NCBI GenBank assembly: GCA_017622845.1 | Contig: JAGAQJ010000050.1 | Coordinates: 1-64,000 of the forward strand | Direction: 5' to 3' | Origin: Lachnospiraceae bacterium | GTDB lineage: Bacteria; Bacillota; Clostridia; Lachnospirales; Lachnospiraceae | DNA length: 64,000 nt | Shown here: positions 33,973 to 44,439 of the stretch, piece by piece | Numbering within the stretch: the stretch's first letter is position 1 | How the letters are laid out: every line of letters starts with the position of its first letter | The notes under the pieces: model-generated | Database searches by the model: none | What the model saw: only the letters and a program-made list of their open reading frames with translations | Told to the model about the DNA's origin: nothing | Position numbers and translations under genes: made by a program

Positions 33973-34085
33973 TGTATATGTGCTTTGTATGACATAAAGC
34001 GTATCAGGGCAGGCAGGAGCTTATGTTGCAGTTTGTCCGGACTTGCAGGCTCCGAAGCCTAAACAATATTCGAAGGAGGTCTTTT

Positions 34086-35636
34086 ATGCTTGATATTATA
34101 GCTAAAGTCAATGGCGCCATCAATGGCGTAGTGTGGGGAATTCCCATGCTTATTTTAATCATCGGTACTGGCATTTATATGACAATCCGTACCAAATTTT
34201 TCCAGATTACGCATGCCCGGCATGTAACTTCCAAAACTATCGGCGGTGTCTTTCAAAAGGAAAGCAATGTCACACAATCAAAGGAAAAAGCATCTATCTC
34301 ACAGTTTCAGGCCTTGTGCACTGCACTTGCTGCTACTATCGGTGTCGGCAATATTGCCGGTGTTGCCGCTGCGATTGCCGCCGGCGGTCCGGGTGCGATT
34401 TTCTGGATGTGGCTGTCCGCGTTTTTCGGAATGATGACAAACTACTCGGAGAACGTCCTTGGCATCTATTACCGCCGGAAAAACCGTCATGGTGAATGGT
34501 GCGGCGGCGCCATGTATTATCTAAGAGACGGCCTTGGCTCCAAAAAGGGCTGTTCTGCAATCGGAAAAGTACTTTCCGTCCTGTTTTCCATCTTCTGTAT
34601 CCTCGCTTCGTTTGGTATCGGAAATATGAGTCAGGTAAATACCATTGCAGGCAATATTACCTCTGTGTTCAAAATCCAGGCGCTGGACCGCAGCTTTTTG
34701 GTCGGCTCTGTTGAAATTAATCTCTATGCTTTAATTGTCGGTATCTGTCTGATGATTCTTGCAGGGCTTGTAATTGTAGGCGGCATTAAACGAATTGCCC
34801 AGTTTACTGAAAAATTTGTTCCGTTTATGGCATGTGCTTACATACTCGGCGCACTGATCGTATTTTTCGCAAACATTGGAAAGGCTGGCGAAGTGTTCGG
34901 CGCAATCTTCTCCTTTGCCTTCGGATTCCGCGCTGTCGGCGGCGCTGCCATTGGACTTGCAGTAAAAAATGCTGTTACATGGGGCTTTAAGCGCGGTGTG
35001 TTCTCGAATGAGGCCGGACTTGGTTCTTCTGTCATGGTTCACTCTGCTTCCAATGTCGTGGAGCCTGTAAAACAGGGTATGTGGGGCATCTTTGAGGTAT
35101 TTGCGGATACCATCGTAGTCTGTACGCTCACTGCCTTCTCAATTCTTTCCACAGGACTAATCGACCTGCAGACAGGTGAAATGTTATCCGCAAATGAGCA
35201 GACTGCACTTGTAAGCGAGGCATTCGGCACGGTCTTTAACTTCGGCGGTGTCAACATCGGAGGCGCTTTTATCGCAATCGCCATTCTGCTGTTTGCCTTC
35301 TCTACCGTGCTTGGCTGGAGCTATTACGGCACCAAGGCGTGGGAGTTTTTATTCGGTACCAAGGCTACTATCATCTATAAAGTTGTATTTGTAGTATTCA
35401 TCGTATTCGGCGCCACCATGAGCCTTGATCTTGCATGGGACATCTCCGATACCTTCAACGGACTGATGGCTATTCCGAACTTAATCGGTGTGCTGACGCT
35501 TTCCGGCACTGTAATCCGGATTACAAACAACTATATTTCACGTACCTTTAAAGGCTCTGCAGAAAAACCCATGCTTTCAGCATTTGAAGATATTCAGGCT
35601 GAGCAGGAGATGAAATTAAAATCAGAGCAAAATTAG
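34086..35636 (+). CDS. Sodium:alanine/glycine symporter, AGCS family
   Basis: 516-aa membrane protein with about 11 helices. Family motifs GGPGAIFWMWLSAFFGM and KRGVFSNEAGLGSS are intact. Imports alanine, glycine or a related amino acid with Na+. Start at 34086 with AAGGAGG upstream rather than the further upstream frame. Likely regulated through its leader hairpin. Confidence 0.93.
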   Translation: MLDIIAKVNGAINGVVWGIPMLILIIGTGIYMTIRTKFFQITHARHVTSKTIGGVFQKESNVTQSKEKASISQFQALCTALAATIGVGNIAGVAAAIAAGGPGAIFWMWLSAFFGMMTNYSENVLGIYYRRKNRHGEWCGGAMYYLRDGLGSKKGCSAIGKVLSVLFSIFCILASFGIGNMSQVNTIAGNITSVFKIQALDRSFLVGSVEINLYALIVGICLMILAGLVIVGGIKRIAQFTEKFVPFMACAYILGALIVFFANIGKAGEVFGAIFSFAFGFRAVGGAAIGLAVKNAVTWGFKRGVFSNEAGLGSSVMVHSASNVVEPVKQGMWGIFEVFADTIVVCTLTAFSILSTGLIDLQTGEMLSANEQTALVSEAFGTVFNFGGVNIGGAFIAIAILLFAFSTVLGWSYYGTKAWEFLFGTKATIIYKVVFVVFIVFGATMSLDLAWDISDTFNGLMAIPNLIGVLTLSGTVIRITNNYISRTFKGSAEKPMLSAFEDIQAEQEMKLKSEQN

Positions 35637-35674
35637 CATAACCGTTTTCCGGATATCAATCAGACCATACACCA

Positions 35675-35715
35675 AAAGGGGCTGCACAGGAAGCATTCCG
35701 TGCGCAGTCCCTTCT
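35675..35715. terminator. Bidirectional terminator between AGCS and fbp
   Basis: AAGGGGCTGCACAGG/TTCCGTGCGCAGTCCCTT imperfect hairpin between the convergent stops, with UUCUUU on the plus strand and an A/U-rich flank on the minus strand. Confidence 0.7.
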
Positions 35716-35722
35716 TTATACA

Positions 35723-37633
35723 CTATTTCGTAACAATCAATCCCTGTCTATACGCTGCAAGCAGCAGCTCCAAATCATGGATGGTATCCATGATTACCTT
35801 TCCGTTGTCAGTATCCTTGACCATTACACGCTCTGTCTCCGTTTCAAAGAAGTTCGAGGAGGATTCGATATCTTTGTTTTCCGACAGTACTTTAGCGATG
35901 CTCTCAAAGGGCTGATGCGCTTTTAACCGCATTCCGTGGGAATTATAGATGAGCGTATAACCTGCGATGCCTGTTGTCTTCTGATAGGCGCGGCAGAACC
36001 CTCCATCAATTACGATAAGACGGTTGTTCGCCTTTAAGGGTGATTCTCCCTTTGCCACCTTAATCGGCGTGTGGCCGTTTATAATATGCGATATGGCGCT
36101 GTCTAAGCCAAATTCATGCAGTATCCTGATACAATACTCCTCCTGCTGGTAGAATCGGTAGTAGGGATTCTTCGGCTCATCATAGGTGCTCTCGTCCACC
36201 ACAAAGGTCCGCTCAAAGGTCTTCATGGTTCTGCCTGCCAGAGGCGACTTCTTTCCGCACCACAGATACCACATGAAATCAATATCGGACTGATTCATTG
36301 TCCCGAAATATGCGCGCCTTGCAACTTTTGCGGCATAATCCATGTATGCCCTTCCTTTATAAATCTGACCGCCGATTTTCATACCGTCAAAGCCGCCCTC
36401 CTCCGTCATCGGAATGCAGCCGTGAAACAGCAGATTTCCATTGTAGCACCGATATGTATTTCCTTTTTCATACAGAAACCGGACATGCTTTCTGAGCATA
36501 TGGCTGTTGACAAATGCCGTTTTGAGATCATCAATCACATGCTGCTCCCCGTCGGTCAGCGTGTAGGCATCCTTCTCGTTTAAGGTCGGAAAATACTTGT
36601 CATTTAGCGCATACTCCCTGTCTCCTATTCTCACGACTCCGCGCTCCTTGTCAATCTTGTCAAGCAGCAGCCTGTCCACCATATCATACTCCGGATGGCG
36701 CATAATAATCTGTCCCTCCAGCTTAAACAGAATCACGGAAATTGCCTTGAGCGCCGCTTCCATCGGCTTCATGCGGGGATAGGTTTTCTCTGCAAACAGC
36801 GTGAGGGAGCGAAGGCTGATGGCATAGGAATTTTCAAGGATTTCAATGTTGTTGTACTTGATGTTGTTCCTGAGAACGTTGGCAATGCACGCTTCATTTC
36901 CACAGGCGGCTCCCATCCACAGAATGTCATGATTTCCCCACTCGATATCCACAGAGTGATGATTCATCAGCAAATCCATAATTTTATCCGCATTGGCGCC
37001 TCTGTCATAGATATCTCCTACAATATGAAGATGGTCGACTGCGAGTCTTTTAATCAGCCTGCCAAGCGCTTCGATAAACGCATCTGCACTGTCAATATCA
37101 ATAATGGTGTCGAGTATCTTTTCATGATACACATACTGGTTGTTATCCTCGTCCGGCTGCGCATGCAGAAGCTCATCAATAATATAGCTGAATTCGGGCG
37201 GCAGCGCCTTTCTAACCTTGGAACGCGTGTATTTTGATGACAGAAACTTGGCAAGCTCTGTTAAATTTTTAAGATTAATTTTATACCAATAAGGTGTTAC
37301 TACGTTCTGCTTTTTCAAGAGCTTTATCTTTTCCACAGGATAATATACAAGCGTACAAAGCTCCTGCCGCTCCCTCGGCGTCATGCGCTCTGCAAAAATC
37401 ATATCCACCTTCTCCTTAATGACGCCTGCCGCATTGTTCATAATGTGGTAAAAAGCTTCATACTCACCGTGAATGTCACTCATAAAATGCTCCGTGCCCT
37501 TAGGCAGATTCAAAATCGCCTTAAGGTTGATAATCTCGCGGCAAACTGACGGGATTGACGGGTATTCCTTTGCCAGAAGCCTTAAATATTTCATTTTTTC
37601 GTCTGTTATTTGATTCAGATTATTGGTATCCAT
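35723..37633 (-). CDS. fbp: Fructose-1,6-bisphosphatase class III
   Basis: 636-aa FBPase of the Firmicutes-type class III (YydE/Fbp) family, for gluconeogenesis. It has the metallophosphatase-like motifs SDIHGEYEAF, VGDIYDRG, WGNHDILWMGA and INGHTPIKV, which bind the two metals. Length is typical (640-670). AGAGG precedes ATG 37633. Confidence 0.95.
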   Translation of the reverse strand: MDTNNLNQITDEKMKYLRLLAKEYPSIPSVCREIINLKAILNLPKGTEHFMSDIHGEYEAFYHIMNNAAGVIKEKVDMIFAERMTPRERQELCTLVYYPVEKIKLLKKQNVVTPYWYKINLKNLTELAKFLSSKYTRSKVRKALPPEFSYIIDELLHAQPDEDNNQYVYHEKILDTIIDIDSADAFIEALGRLIKRLAVDHLHIVGDIYDRGANADKIMDLLMNHHSVDIEWGNHDILWMGAACGNEACIANVLRNNIKYNNIEILENSYAISLRSLTLFAEKTYPRMKPMEAALKAISVILFKLEGQIIMRHPEYDMVDRLLLDKIDKERGVVRIGDREYALNDKYFPTLNEKDAYTLTDGEQHVIDDLKTAFVNSHMLRKHVRFLYEKGNTYRCYNGNLLFHGCIPMTEEGGFDGMKIGGQIYKGRAYMDYAAKVARRAYFGTMNQSDIDFMWYLWCGKKSPLAGRTMKTFERTFVVDESTYDEPKNPYYRFYQQEEYCIRILHEFGLDSAISHIINGHTPIKVAKGESPLKANNRLIVIDGGFCRAYQKTTGIAGYTLIYNSHGMRLKAHQPFESIAKVLSENKDIESSSNFFETETERVMVKDTDNGKVIMDTIHDLELLLAAYRQGLIVTK

Positions 37634-37716
37634 AGCTGCCTCTCTTTATCTCCTTTTATCAACTGCTAAACACCGGCTTTTATGCCGCTGCCGCGCTTTT
37701 TAGTTACATTTTTAAC

Positions 37717-37752
37717 AATAAAAAAGCACCTGAATCCTGTTCAGGTGCCTTC
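37717..37752 (-). terminator. Terminator for the gene at 37946
   Basis: Minus strand GCACCTGAA/TTCAGGTGC hairpin followed by six U. It lies 195 nt past the stop of the upstream unknown gene and ahead of the fbp start, separating the two. Confidence 0.85.
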
Positions 37753-37945
37753 ATAATCACATATTATTCTTTTACCGCTCTTCATGAACCATTTTGTCAT
37801 TGAACCGCTTCCCTATTCTATACGCAGCTTTCCATAAAATATCACTAGTGTATTGACACCGGACTAATCGAAGCTGCTGCCAAATGTCTGAAATACAGCT
37901 ATATTATATCGGATTCATCACTTGATTTCAAGCTCTTTTTCCTTT

Positions 37946-38482
37946 TCAGCCGCCGGGCGTGATATGCTCCCCCAGGACACTGTGCACTCCTTTTTTATTG
38001 TAAGAATACAGCAGAAATCCCGAACACCTGTTGGCATCAAGCCTGTCAAAATCTGTCCGGCCAGTCTCATTATTCTTTGTTTTGTAATGCTTAAGCTGAT
38101 ACTGCGCACTTGGGTCATTCGCAAGCGCTTTCTCAAACTTTTCCATATTAACATGCTCTTGTGCATGTTTGTTTGCAAGTCCTGATTTGGCGCCGGCAGG
38201 CCGGCTCTCCTCAAGCGCTGACATGTACTCTGTCATTTGCCGGGACAGCTGTTCTTTCTCCTGTCTGTTTGAATTCCCTGCAGTACGGATATAGGCATCC
38301 TTCTGCTGACGCATGTCGAATACGCTGCTGTCTTTTTCCATATACGCGCTTATAGCAGCTTCTATGGTAAGCGCGCCCGGCGGTCTGCCCCGAAACTTTG
38401 TATTCTTGACGGCGCTTTCCATGGCGGCAAGGCTGCCGATGCGGGAAACTCTCTGCAGGGCAAGCTCTCGTTTTCTGTTCAT
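37946..38482 (-). CDS. Conserved hypothetical protein, basic N-terminus
   Basis: 178 aa, starting MNRKRELALQRVSRIGSLAA with GGAGGTGACAC upstream (the longer frame from 38548 lacks one). It is rich in Lys/Arg/Gln with predicted helices and a possible short coiled coil at about residues 60-100; no membrane segment. I do not recognise a family. Another overlapping frame (37918-38214) is judged a shadow. Flanked by a family A half-element on its 5' side. Confidence 0.6.
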   Translation of the reverse strand: MNRKRELALQRVSRIGSLAAMESAVKNTKFRGRPPGALTIEAAISAYMEKDSSVFDMRQQKDAYIRTAGNSNRQEKEQLSRQMTEYMSALEESRPAGAKSGLANKHAQEHVNMEKFEKALANDPSAQYQLKHYKTKNNETGRTDFDRLDANRCSGFLLYSYNKKGVHSVLGEHITPGG

Positions 38483-38599
38483 ATGTGTCACCTCCGTGTG
38501 ACGGATATCTTTTGGGGTCCGGATGAACCATCCAACAGTAAAATCCATTTTACCTGATTATAATATATATCGGCACAACACCCCGAATCATTTAGCAGC

Positions 38600-38735
38600 A
38601 GTTTCAACTTATGAATTTTTTATCGGCGAAGAAAGTTTTTGGCAGGAAATTCCCATTCGGAACCAATGGCAGCCCAAGGGATACGAGCAGCCGTTTTCGT
38701 TCGGATAGGAATGCATAAAAGGCTGAGCTGTTTTG
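38600..38735 (+). repeat. Family A half-element, copy A4
   Basis: Right half of family A: AGGAAATTCCCATTCGGAA, GGCAGCC, GGGATACGAGCAGCCGTTTTCG (parts) and ATGCATAAAAGGCTGA. It lies in the divergent spacer between 37946 and 38918. Several substitutions relative to A1/A2. Confidence 0.7.
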
Positions 38736-38917
38736 TTTATATTTTTCTCCATGTAATTATTCCATATTCCGTCAATTTATGCTATACTTTAAAGCATAGC
38801 GAATGTACTGACATTTTCAGCATCGGATTAATAGCGTGCCTGCATTTCTGTGCCGCTTAATCAAAAGAAATGTGTCATTACATCAATAAACTTTCGGAAA
38901 AGAGGAATGACCAGACT

Positions 38918-39253
38918 ATGTTCACTGAACAGAAATTAGAACAGCACTATGCATCCATACCGTCTGATGCACTTCATATTATACGCGACGAGTACAAATG
39001 GGCTCTTGAGGAGTGCGGCGTCCACAATGACGAACAGCTTAAGTACATTGAAAAATCATTAAGCCTGAGAGGCGAAAGCCTTGCAGTACGCCTGAACCGC
39101 AAAATTCTCTTTCTGTGCAAATGCGGTCAAAGCCGCATTGTCACCACAAATGTTACGGATGACAAGATCAAAATGTTTATCTTTGACCAGTGCAATGTCG
39201 TATGCCCGAAATGCAGAAATGTCAATATGTACTCATGGAAGTATATGGATTAA
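38918..39253 (+). CDS. Small zinc-ribbon-like protein, unknown
   Basis: 111 aa. A helical N-terminal part is followed by two cysteine pairs (FLCKCGQ and VVCPKCRNVN) about 40 residues apart that could bind zinc. No family recognised. The start MFTEQKLE is chosen because AAGAGGA lies upstream. Convergent, 10 nt from the stop of the acetyltransferase. Confidence 0.6.
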   Translation: MFTEQKLEQHYASIPSDALHIIRDEYKWALEECGVHNDEQLKYIEKSLSLRGESLAVRLNRKILFLCKCGQSRIVTTNVTDDKIKMFIFDQCNVVCPKCRNVNMYSWKYMD

Positions 39254-39263
39254 TGCTGTACCT

Positions 39264-40472
39264 TTAAAATGCATCCGCATCCGGCAGGTAAAACGGCAGC
39301 GGAAACCAGCCTTGCGGTGCATTTTTCAATTTGCTTTTTTCACCCTTCTGCTGTTCCGCAAAAAACATGGTTGTGGTGAGCGTGCGCACAAGCTCAAGCG
39401 GTTCAAACACCGCATCTGCTTCCCTCTGTGTCTCTGTCACTGAGATATCTCCATTCTTAACAGAAAGCAAATACTTTTTTATTCCGCCTTCAGCGCTCTG
39501 TATCCCCAAAACGTACTCATTTGTGACAAGCATGTCATATTTCTGCTTCCAACGGAGCAAAAACGCAAGAACCTTCTCATAGTCCAATATCTTAATCTGA
39601 TGTGACATAGCTGCATTGCAGTAATCACACATTTTCTCCAGATACTCTATTTTCCTGCCTTCGTCCATACCTGCGCTGAAGCCGAGTTCGTCAAGCTCAA
39701 GCCCCATCATCAGGTCATAGATTACTCTTGGAAACTCCGCTGTCTCATCCATTTCAAACTCCAGTACATTTTTCTCATCAGCTGACAGATTGATATACCC
39801 TGTCGGTACATCATTTTTTAATACGGCATAGGTCACCGCATAGCTGCTCTGCAGGCACAGCAAAAAGTCCTCTTTTGTTCTGGCAGTCATATTTCTGCGC
39901 TGATACAATGCATACAGCTTGTCCAAATACGGGCTTTCCCTGTCAACCTCCTCAAAGCTGTACACAGAGGTATCGATGCCGCTTTTGCCGTAAAGCTTTG
40001 CACAGCAATGCCTGATATTGTTTATCTCTGCCTGAAAACGGTATCTGATGCCTGCACGCTCAAAACCATAATACTGGTATCTGTGCCTGTTTCCGTCAAG
40101 AATCATAAGTGCGCAGCCTTCCTTTACAGCGTCCTCCTCAGCCTTTTTCATAAGCTCAATCATATATCCCTTACCTCTGGTATTGGGATGGACAGAAACG
40201 GTTCCTATATAAGCTGCTTTCAGTTCCCTGTCGGTTTCGCCGTTTAATCTCATCGTGACAGGATAGATATCAATCAGCGCCCTGATTTTGCCGTTTTCTT
40301 TGATCATATGATGTCTTGGAAGTCCGCAGCGCTCCTTGGAATATGCCTTCGGCAGAAGCGATGCAAAATGAATGCTCTTGTAATCCATGCTGAATACCAT
40401 ATTGGCAAAGTCAAGGATATCTTCCGTGTCCTCCGCAGTTCCCCTGCAATATTCACCCTTTATTTCGTTCAT
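39264..40472 (-). CDS. Eis-like GNAT N-acetyltransferase
   Basis: 402 aa. N-terminal GNAT domain with acetyl-CoA loop VSVHPNTRGKGYMIELM (about residues 83-99), a second GNAT-like middle part and a C-terminal SCP2-like domain (SVKNGDISVTETQREADAVF), the Eis architecture known for acetylating aminoglycosides or other amines. Natural substrate unknown. AGGAGG precedes ATG 40472. Confidence 0.82.
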   Translation of the reverse strand: MNEIKGEYCRGTAEDTEDILDFANMVFSMDYKSIHFASLLPKAYSKERCGLPRHHMIKENGKIRALIDIYPVTMRLNGETDRELKAAYIGTVSVHPNTRGKGYMIELMKKAEEDAVKEGCALMILDGNRHRYQYYGFERAGIRYRFQAEINNIRHCCAKLYGKSGIDTSVYSFEEVDRESPYLDKLYALYQRRNMTARTKEDFLLCLQSSYAVTYAVLKNDVPTGYINLSADEKNVLEFEMDETAEFPRVIYDLMMGLELDELGFSAGMDEGRKIEYLEKMCDYCNAAMSHQIKILDYEKVLAFLLRWKQKYDMLVTNEYVLGIQSAEGGIKKYLLSVKNGDISVTETQREADAVFEPLELVRTLTTTMFFAEQQKGEKSKLKNAPQGWFPLPFYLPDADAF

Positions 40473-40706
40473 ACAATAATACCTCCTGACGGACAATGAT
40501 AATGTTTCTATCTTATATTAAAGCCTATTTCCTGTGAAAAATCAATATCATTGCAACAATTCCGCCATGCTCATTCATAAGTTTCCGGGCGTCCTCCGGA
40601 GCAAACTGTCCACAAAAAAATTATTAAAATTGTATATTTCTAAAATAACACTTTGCGATATACTGTAATACAAATTCATTTCAGCATTACATGAGGAGGA
40701 AATATT

Positions 40707-41309
40707 ATGAATCAAAAAAATTCAACTGCTTACAAAATTGCTCTGACAGGTCTTATCGCAGCATTATCCTATGTTGTATTTACCTTCCTTCAGATCAAAA
40801 TTATGATACCGGGAACAGAAAGCGCTACCAGTATCCATCTCGGGAATGCAGTATGCGTACTTGGCGCACTGCTTCTGGGCGGTCCCTTAGGCGGCATCGG
40901 CGGCGCTGTCGGCATGACCATCGGAGACCTGCTTGACCCGATTTATATCACGTCTGCGCCTAAAACCTTTATCCTAAAGCTCTGCATCGGTCTTATTACC
41001 GGACTTGTTGCACACAAATTCGGCAGGCTTTCCGCATGCACGGATTCAAAGAAGGCTTTCAAGTGGTCTCTTATCGCCGCTGTCTGCGGTCTTGCCTTCA
41101 ATATGGTATTTGACCCGCTGTTCAGCTACTTCTACAAGCTGATTATTCTCGGAAAACCTGCTGCCGAGCTTACATTACTGCCCAATATCGCGGCAACCAC
41201 CATTAATGCAGTCACATCTGCTATTGTATCGGTAGCTGTCTACAACGCACTCCGCCCCGCACTGAAAAAGGCAGGACTGCTTCCCGTTGTCGGCAAGTCA
41301 GAAAAGTAA
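40707..41309 (+). CDS. ECF transporter S component
   Basis: 200-aa membrane protein with about six helices. The N-terminal ALTGLIAALSYVVFTFLQIK and the region IHLGNAVCVLGALLLGG (with a long Gly-rich loop) are typical of vitamin-binding S components that share an EcfAAT energising module encoded elsewhere. Ligand not identifiable; pantothenate, thiamine-related or other vitamins are possible. GAGGAGG precedes the ATG; a TATACT box lies about 45 nt upstream. No riboswitch seen. Confidence 0.82.
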   Translation: MNQKNSTAYKIALTGLIAALSYVVFTFLQIKIMIPGTESATSIHLGNAVCVLGALLLGGPLGGIGGAVGMTIGDLLDPIYITSAPKTFILKLCIGLITGLVAHKFGRLSACTDSKKAFKWSLIAAVCGLAFNMVFDPLFSYFYKLIILGKPAAELTLLPNIAATTINAVTSAIVSVAVYNALRPALKKAGLLPVVGKSEK

Positions 41310-41326
41310 ATTCTATTCCCAATACA

Positions 41327-41368
41327 TAAAAAGGCCCGGGCAAGTAAAAATTGTCCCGAGCCTTTTTA
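41327..41368. terminator. Bidirectional terminator
   Basis: AAAAAGGCCCGGGCAA/TTGTCCCGAGCCTTTTT hairpin with U-tracts on both strands, shared by the convergent S-component and chemoreceptor genes. Confidence 0.9.
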
Positions 41369-41385
41369 TAATAGTCTTTTCTTTT

Positions 41386-43107
41386 CTACTTTTTTTCGAG
41401 CGTGAATACTGATACATTTTCCGCAAGACCTTTTGAGGTTTCCATAATTTTGTCAACCTCCAAGCTGCATACATTGACAATCTTTCGAAGCTCCTGCATG
41501 GAAGCTGAGGTTTCCTGCGTGCTTGCAGCATTCTCCTCCGCAATAGCTGCCAGATTCTCTACTGCGCTGAGTACCGTACCCTTCAGGTCATTGAGCTTAT
41601 CCACCTCGCTTCTAATATTTGCAACCGCTTTGCTCACCTCGCCGATTTCACTGTTCAGGCTGCTGAATACCGTCTTGGTCTTGTCAAGCTCACTGCTCTG
41701 CTTATCAATCATCTCTGTCGCATTTTTCATTGTATCAACTGTCGTATTGGAGTTTCGGATCAGCAATTCTATAATTCCGGTAATGCGGCTTGCCGATTCC
41801 GCAGACTGTTCTGCAAGCTTTCTGATCTCATCCGCTACCACTGCAAAGCCCTTGCCGTGTTCGCCTGCACGTGCTGCCTCAATGCTTGCATTGAGTGAAA
41901 GCAGGTTGGTCTGCTCCGCGATGTCCGTGATGACGTCTGCTGCTGTCTGGATATCCTGTGCTGACTGATTGGTCATATTGGTCTGTTTGTATACCACGTC
42001 GAAGGCTTCCTTTGTCTCATTGCTGATATGAATCAGCTCTACCAGTGTATTATCAACGCTCCTGTTGTACTCACGCATCTTTTCCGTGTTGCCGACAAGG
42101 TTCTCTACATTCTGTGCGGTTGTATCAATTGCATCACCCATATACTGAACCTTGTTTCCCACCTCAGCCGTATCCTGCGCCTGCTGTGTGGAACCGATCG
42201 CCATCTCCTCTACTGCCGTATCAACGTTTCCGATATTTTCCGCCATATCGCCAAAGGAGCCGGAAAAGCTTTCTGAAATTGCATCAAGATTCGTGGCTGC
42301 CCCCTTAATCTTCTGAACAATATCCAGCAGACTATGTACGAGCTTTCCTACGCTGTTGGCAATGCCGCCGATTTCATCCGCCCTTCTGAGAAGCTTTGCC
42401 TCAACCTCTATATGAAGCTCTCCGTCAGCAACCTTGTCAAGCTTGCTGATTACCTCCTTAATTCCCTTTATCACAATTCTGACAGATAACAGCGTTCCCA
42501 ATATGCCAAGTGCAAATATAACGATAAGAATTGTAGAATTCTTCACAAAATTGGACATATAAATCTCATTAACCGTATCCTTTTTCAGCCCGACAAACGT
42601 CATGCCAATAATCTCATCTGTATTGGTCTGGTACAATGGACTGTACATGGCATAATATTCCGAATTGCCTATCACTACATGCTCCGAATAGTAGTCCTGC
42701 CCCTGGTTTACGACCAAATCATATATCTCCGGATCAGCCTCCGTGCCAATCATGCGGTTTCCCTCTTCGTCAACCAGACTGGTTGCAACTCTCTTACTGC
42801 CGTAAAAAACAGTTACCTGCAGGTCTACCTCCTGGCTGAAATTATCAAAAAAGTCCGTATTATCACTTATGTTTCGTTTTCCTTTATAAAACTTGCCGTT
42901 TGTATACATATAGGTGCCTTGTGCAATGTTTCCGACTGACACCTCAAAAGCATATTGCGCTGCACTCAGTTCATGCTTCACCATCGCCTCTGTCACATTC
43001 TCGCAAGAGGATTTTATACCCAGTATCGCCAACACAAACATCAGAACCATCGGAGCCGCAGCTACAAGCAAAAGCCTCGGTGTAAGCTTTAATCCTTTCC
43101 TTTTCAT
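41386..43107 (-). CDS. Methyl-accepting chemotaxis protein
   Basis: 573 aa: TM helix at about 10-30, extracellular Cache-like sensor at about 31-185, second TM helix ([18 protein letters not shown]), HAMP at about 210-265, then a long signalling coiled coil with the conserved tip [19 protein letters not shown] and [10 protein letters not shown]. It signals to CheA/CheW. Ligand unknown. Its presence implies the cell is motile or has a related chemosensory pathway. Confidence 0.93.
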   Translation of the reverse strand: MKRKGLKLTPRLLLVAAAPMVLMFVLAILGIKSSCENVTEAMVKHELSAAQYAFEVSVGNIAQGTYMYTNGKFYKGKRNISDNTDFFDNFSQEVDLQVTVFYGSKRVATSLVDEEGNRMIGTEADPEIYDLVVNQGQDYYSEHVVIGNSEYYAMYSPLYQTNTDEIIGMTFVGLKKDTVNEIYMSNFVKNSTILIVIFALGILGTLLSVRIVIKGIKEVISKLDKVADGELHIEVEAKLLRRADEIGGIANSVGKLVHSLLDIVQKIKGAATNLDAISESFSGSFGDMAENIGNVDTAVEEMAIGSTQQAQDTAEVGNKVQYMGDAIDTTAQNVENLVGNTEKMREYNRSVDNTLVELIHISNETKEAFDVVYKQTNMTNQSAQDIQTAADVITDIAEQTNLLSLNASIEAARAGEHGKGFAVVADEIRKLAEQSAESASRITGIIELLIRNSNTTVDTMKNATEMIDKQSSELDKTKTVFSSLNSEIGEVSKAVANIRSEVDKLNDLKGTVLSAVENLAAIAEENAASTQETSASMQELRKIVNVCSLEVDKIMETSKGLAENVSVFTLEKK

Positions 43108-43292
43108 ATGTCTACCGCCTTTCTGTTTGTCGAAATCTGTTTATTGCAGATATTTATATGCTATCATATTTTGTGATTTTTTACAATAAATTAATTGTAT
43201 ACAAAAAAGAAATTATATAATTTTCAGTAGTTTTGTACGATTACATTTTTTTTCCTGCACATTCCGCCAAAATATGTTTTTTCAGTACATAA

Positions 43293-43337
43293 AAATCCTG
43301 ATACAAGCTTCATCCCAAGCTTATATCAGGACTCTCA
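43293..43337 (-). terminator. Terminator after cysK
   Basis: Minus strand TCCTGATATAAGCTT/AAGCTTGTATCAGGA hairpin followed by UUUUU, 33 nt past the cysK stop. Confidence 0.9.
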
Positions 43338-43369
43338 TTCCGCTTCATCTGATGAGGCGCTCTTCTTTT

Positions 43370-44299
43370 TTATTCCGTAAAAAGCGGAGTCGAATAATAT
43401 CTGTCGCCGCTGTCCGGAAGAAGAACTACAATCGTCTTCCCTTCATTTTCAGGGCGCTTTGCCAGCTCTATCGCCGCATAGAGCGCTGCACCTGAGGAAA
43501 TTCCCGTGAGAATGCCCTCTCTCTTCGTCAGCTCTTTTGACGCTGCAAACGCATCATCATTTTCTATCTGAATAATCTCATCATAGATTGCTGTATCCAG
43601 CACGTTTGGAACAAAACCGGCTCCGATACCCTGTATCTTATGTGCGCCCGGCTGGCCTCCTGACAATACGGGCGAGCCTGCAGGTTCTACCGCCACAACC
43701 CTGATATCAGGATTCTTTTCCTTAAGATACTTTCCTGTGCCTGTTATCGTTCCTCCTGTTCCCACGCCAGCGACAAACAAATCAACATTTCCTTCTGTAT
43801 CCTCCCATATCTCCGGTCCTGTTGTCTCATAGTGTGACTGTGCATTCGCCGGATTGTCAAACTGTCCCGGAATATATGCTCCTTCAATCTCCTTTGCAAG
43901 CTCCTCAGCCTTTGCAATTGCGCCCTTCATTCCCTTAGCGCCCTCTGTAAGTACAATCTCTGCACCGTAAGCCTTCAAGATATTCCGGCGCTCCACACTC
44001 ATAGTCTCAGGCATCGTAAGGATTGTTCTGTAGCCCCGGGAGGCTGCAATCGCTGCAAGTCCGATTCCGGTATTTCCGCTAGTAGGCTCAATAATAACGG
44101 AGCCTTCTTTTAAAAGTCCTTTCTCCTCTGCTGCCTGAATCATATAGAGAGCCGCTCTGTCCTTTACGCTTCCTGCCGGATTGCGGTATTCAAGCTTTAC
44201 CAATACCCGCGCCTTGAGCTGATGTGCCTTCTCTACATTTGCCACCTCCACAAGCGGAGTTTTTCCTATGATTTCCGTAAATCCCCTATATACTGCCAT
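43370..44299 (-). CDS. cysK: Cysteine synthase
   Basis: 309-aa PLP enzyme making cysteine from O-acetylserine and sulfide. The PLP lysine motif [10 protein letters not shown], phosphate loop [12 protein letters not shown] and [10 protein letters not shown] are intact. It follows metY by 140 nt on the same strand and may be co-transcribed under the cysteine leader peptide. Confidence 0.95.
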   Translation of the reverse strand: MAVYRGFTEIIGKTPLVEVANVEKAHQLKARVLVKLEYRNPAGSVKDRAALYMIQAAEEKGLLKEGSVIIEPTSGNTGIGLAAIAASRGYRTILTMPETMSVERRNILKAYGAEIVLTEGAKGMKGAIAKAEELAKEIEGAYIPGQFDNPANAQSHYETTGPEIWEDTEGNVDLFVAGVGTGGTITGTGKYLKEKNPDIRVVAVEPAGSPVLSGGQPGAHKIQGIGAGFVPNVLDTAIYDEIIQIENDDAFAASKELTKREGILTGISSGAALYAAIELAKRPENEGKTIVVLLPDSGDRYYSTPLFTE

Positions 44300-44439
44300 C
44301 CTTATCGTTTCCTTTCCTTATGAGATATATTATTACTGTTTTATGCTGATGCTGTATTCAGGCTTTCTTTATTCATTCATATTTTACTATTACCAATATA
44401 TACCTAAATGCGCTGCATTTCAATCACCATTGCCATCTT

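Noticed and set aside
33840..34085. Glycine or lysine riboswitch ahead of the AGCS symporter
   Set aside because: The purine-rich glycine aptamer cores are absent; only a terminator-like hairpin is visible.
37918..38214. Minus-strand frame of 98 codons overlapping the hypothetical gene at 37946
   Set aside because: The other frame has a strong ribosome site, a better start and longer continuous coding character.
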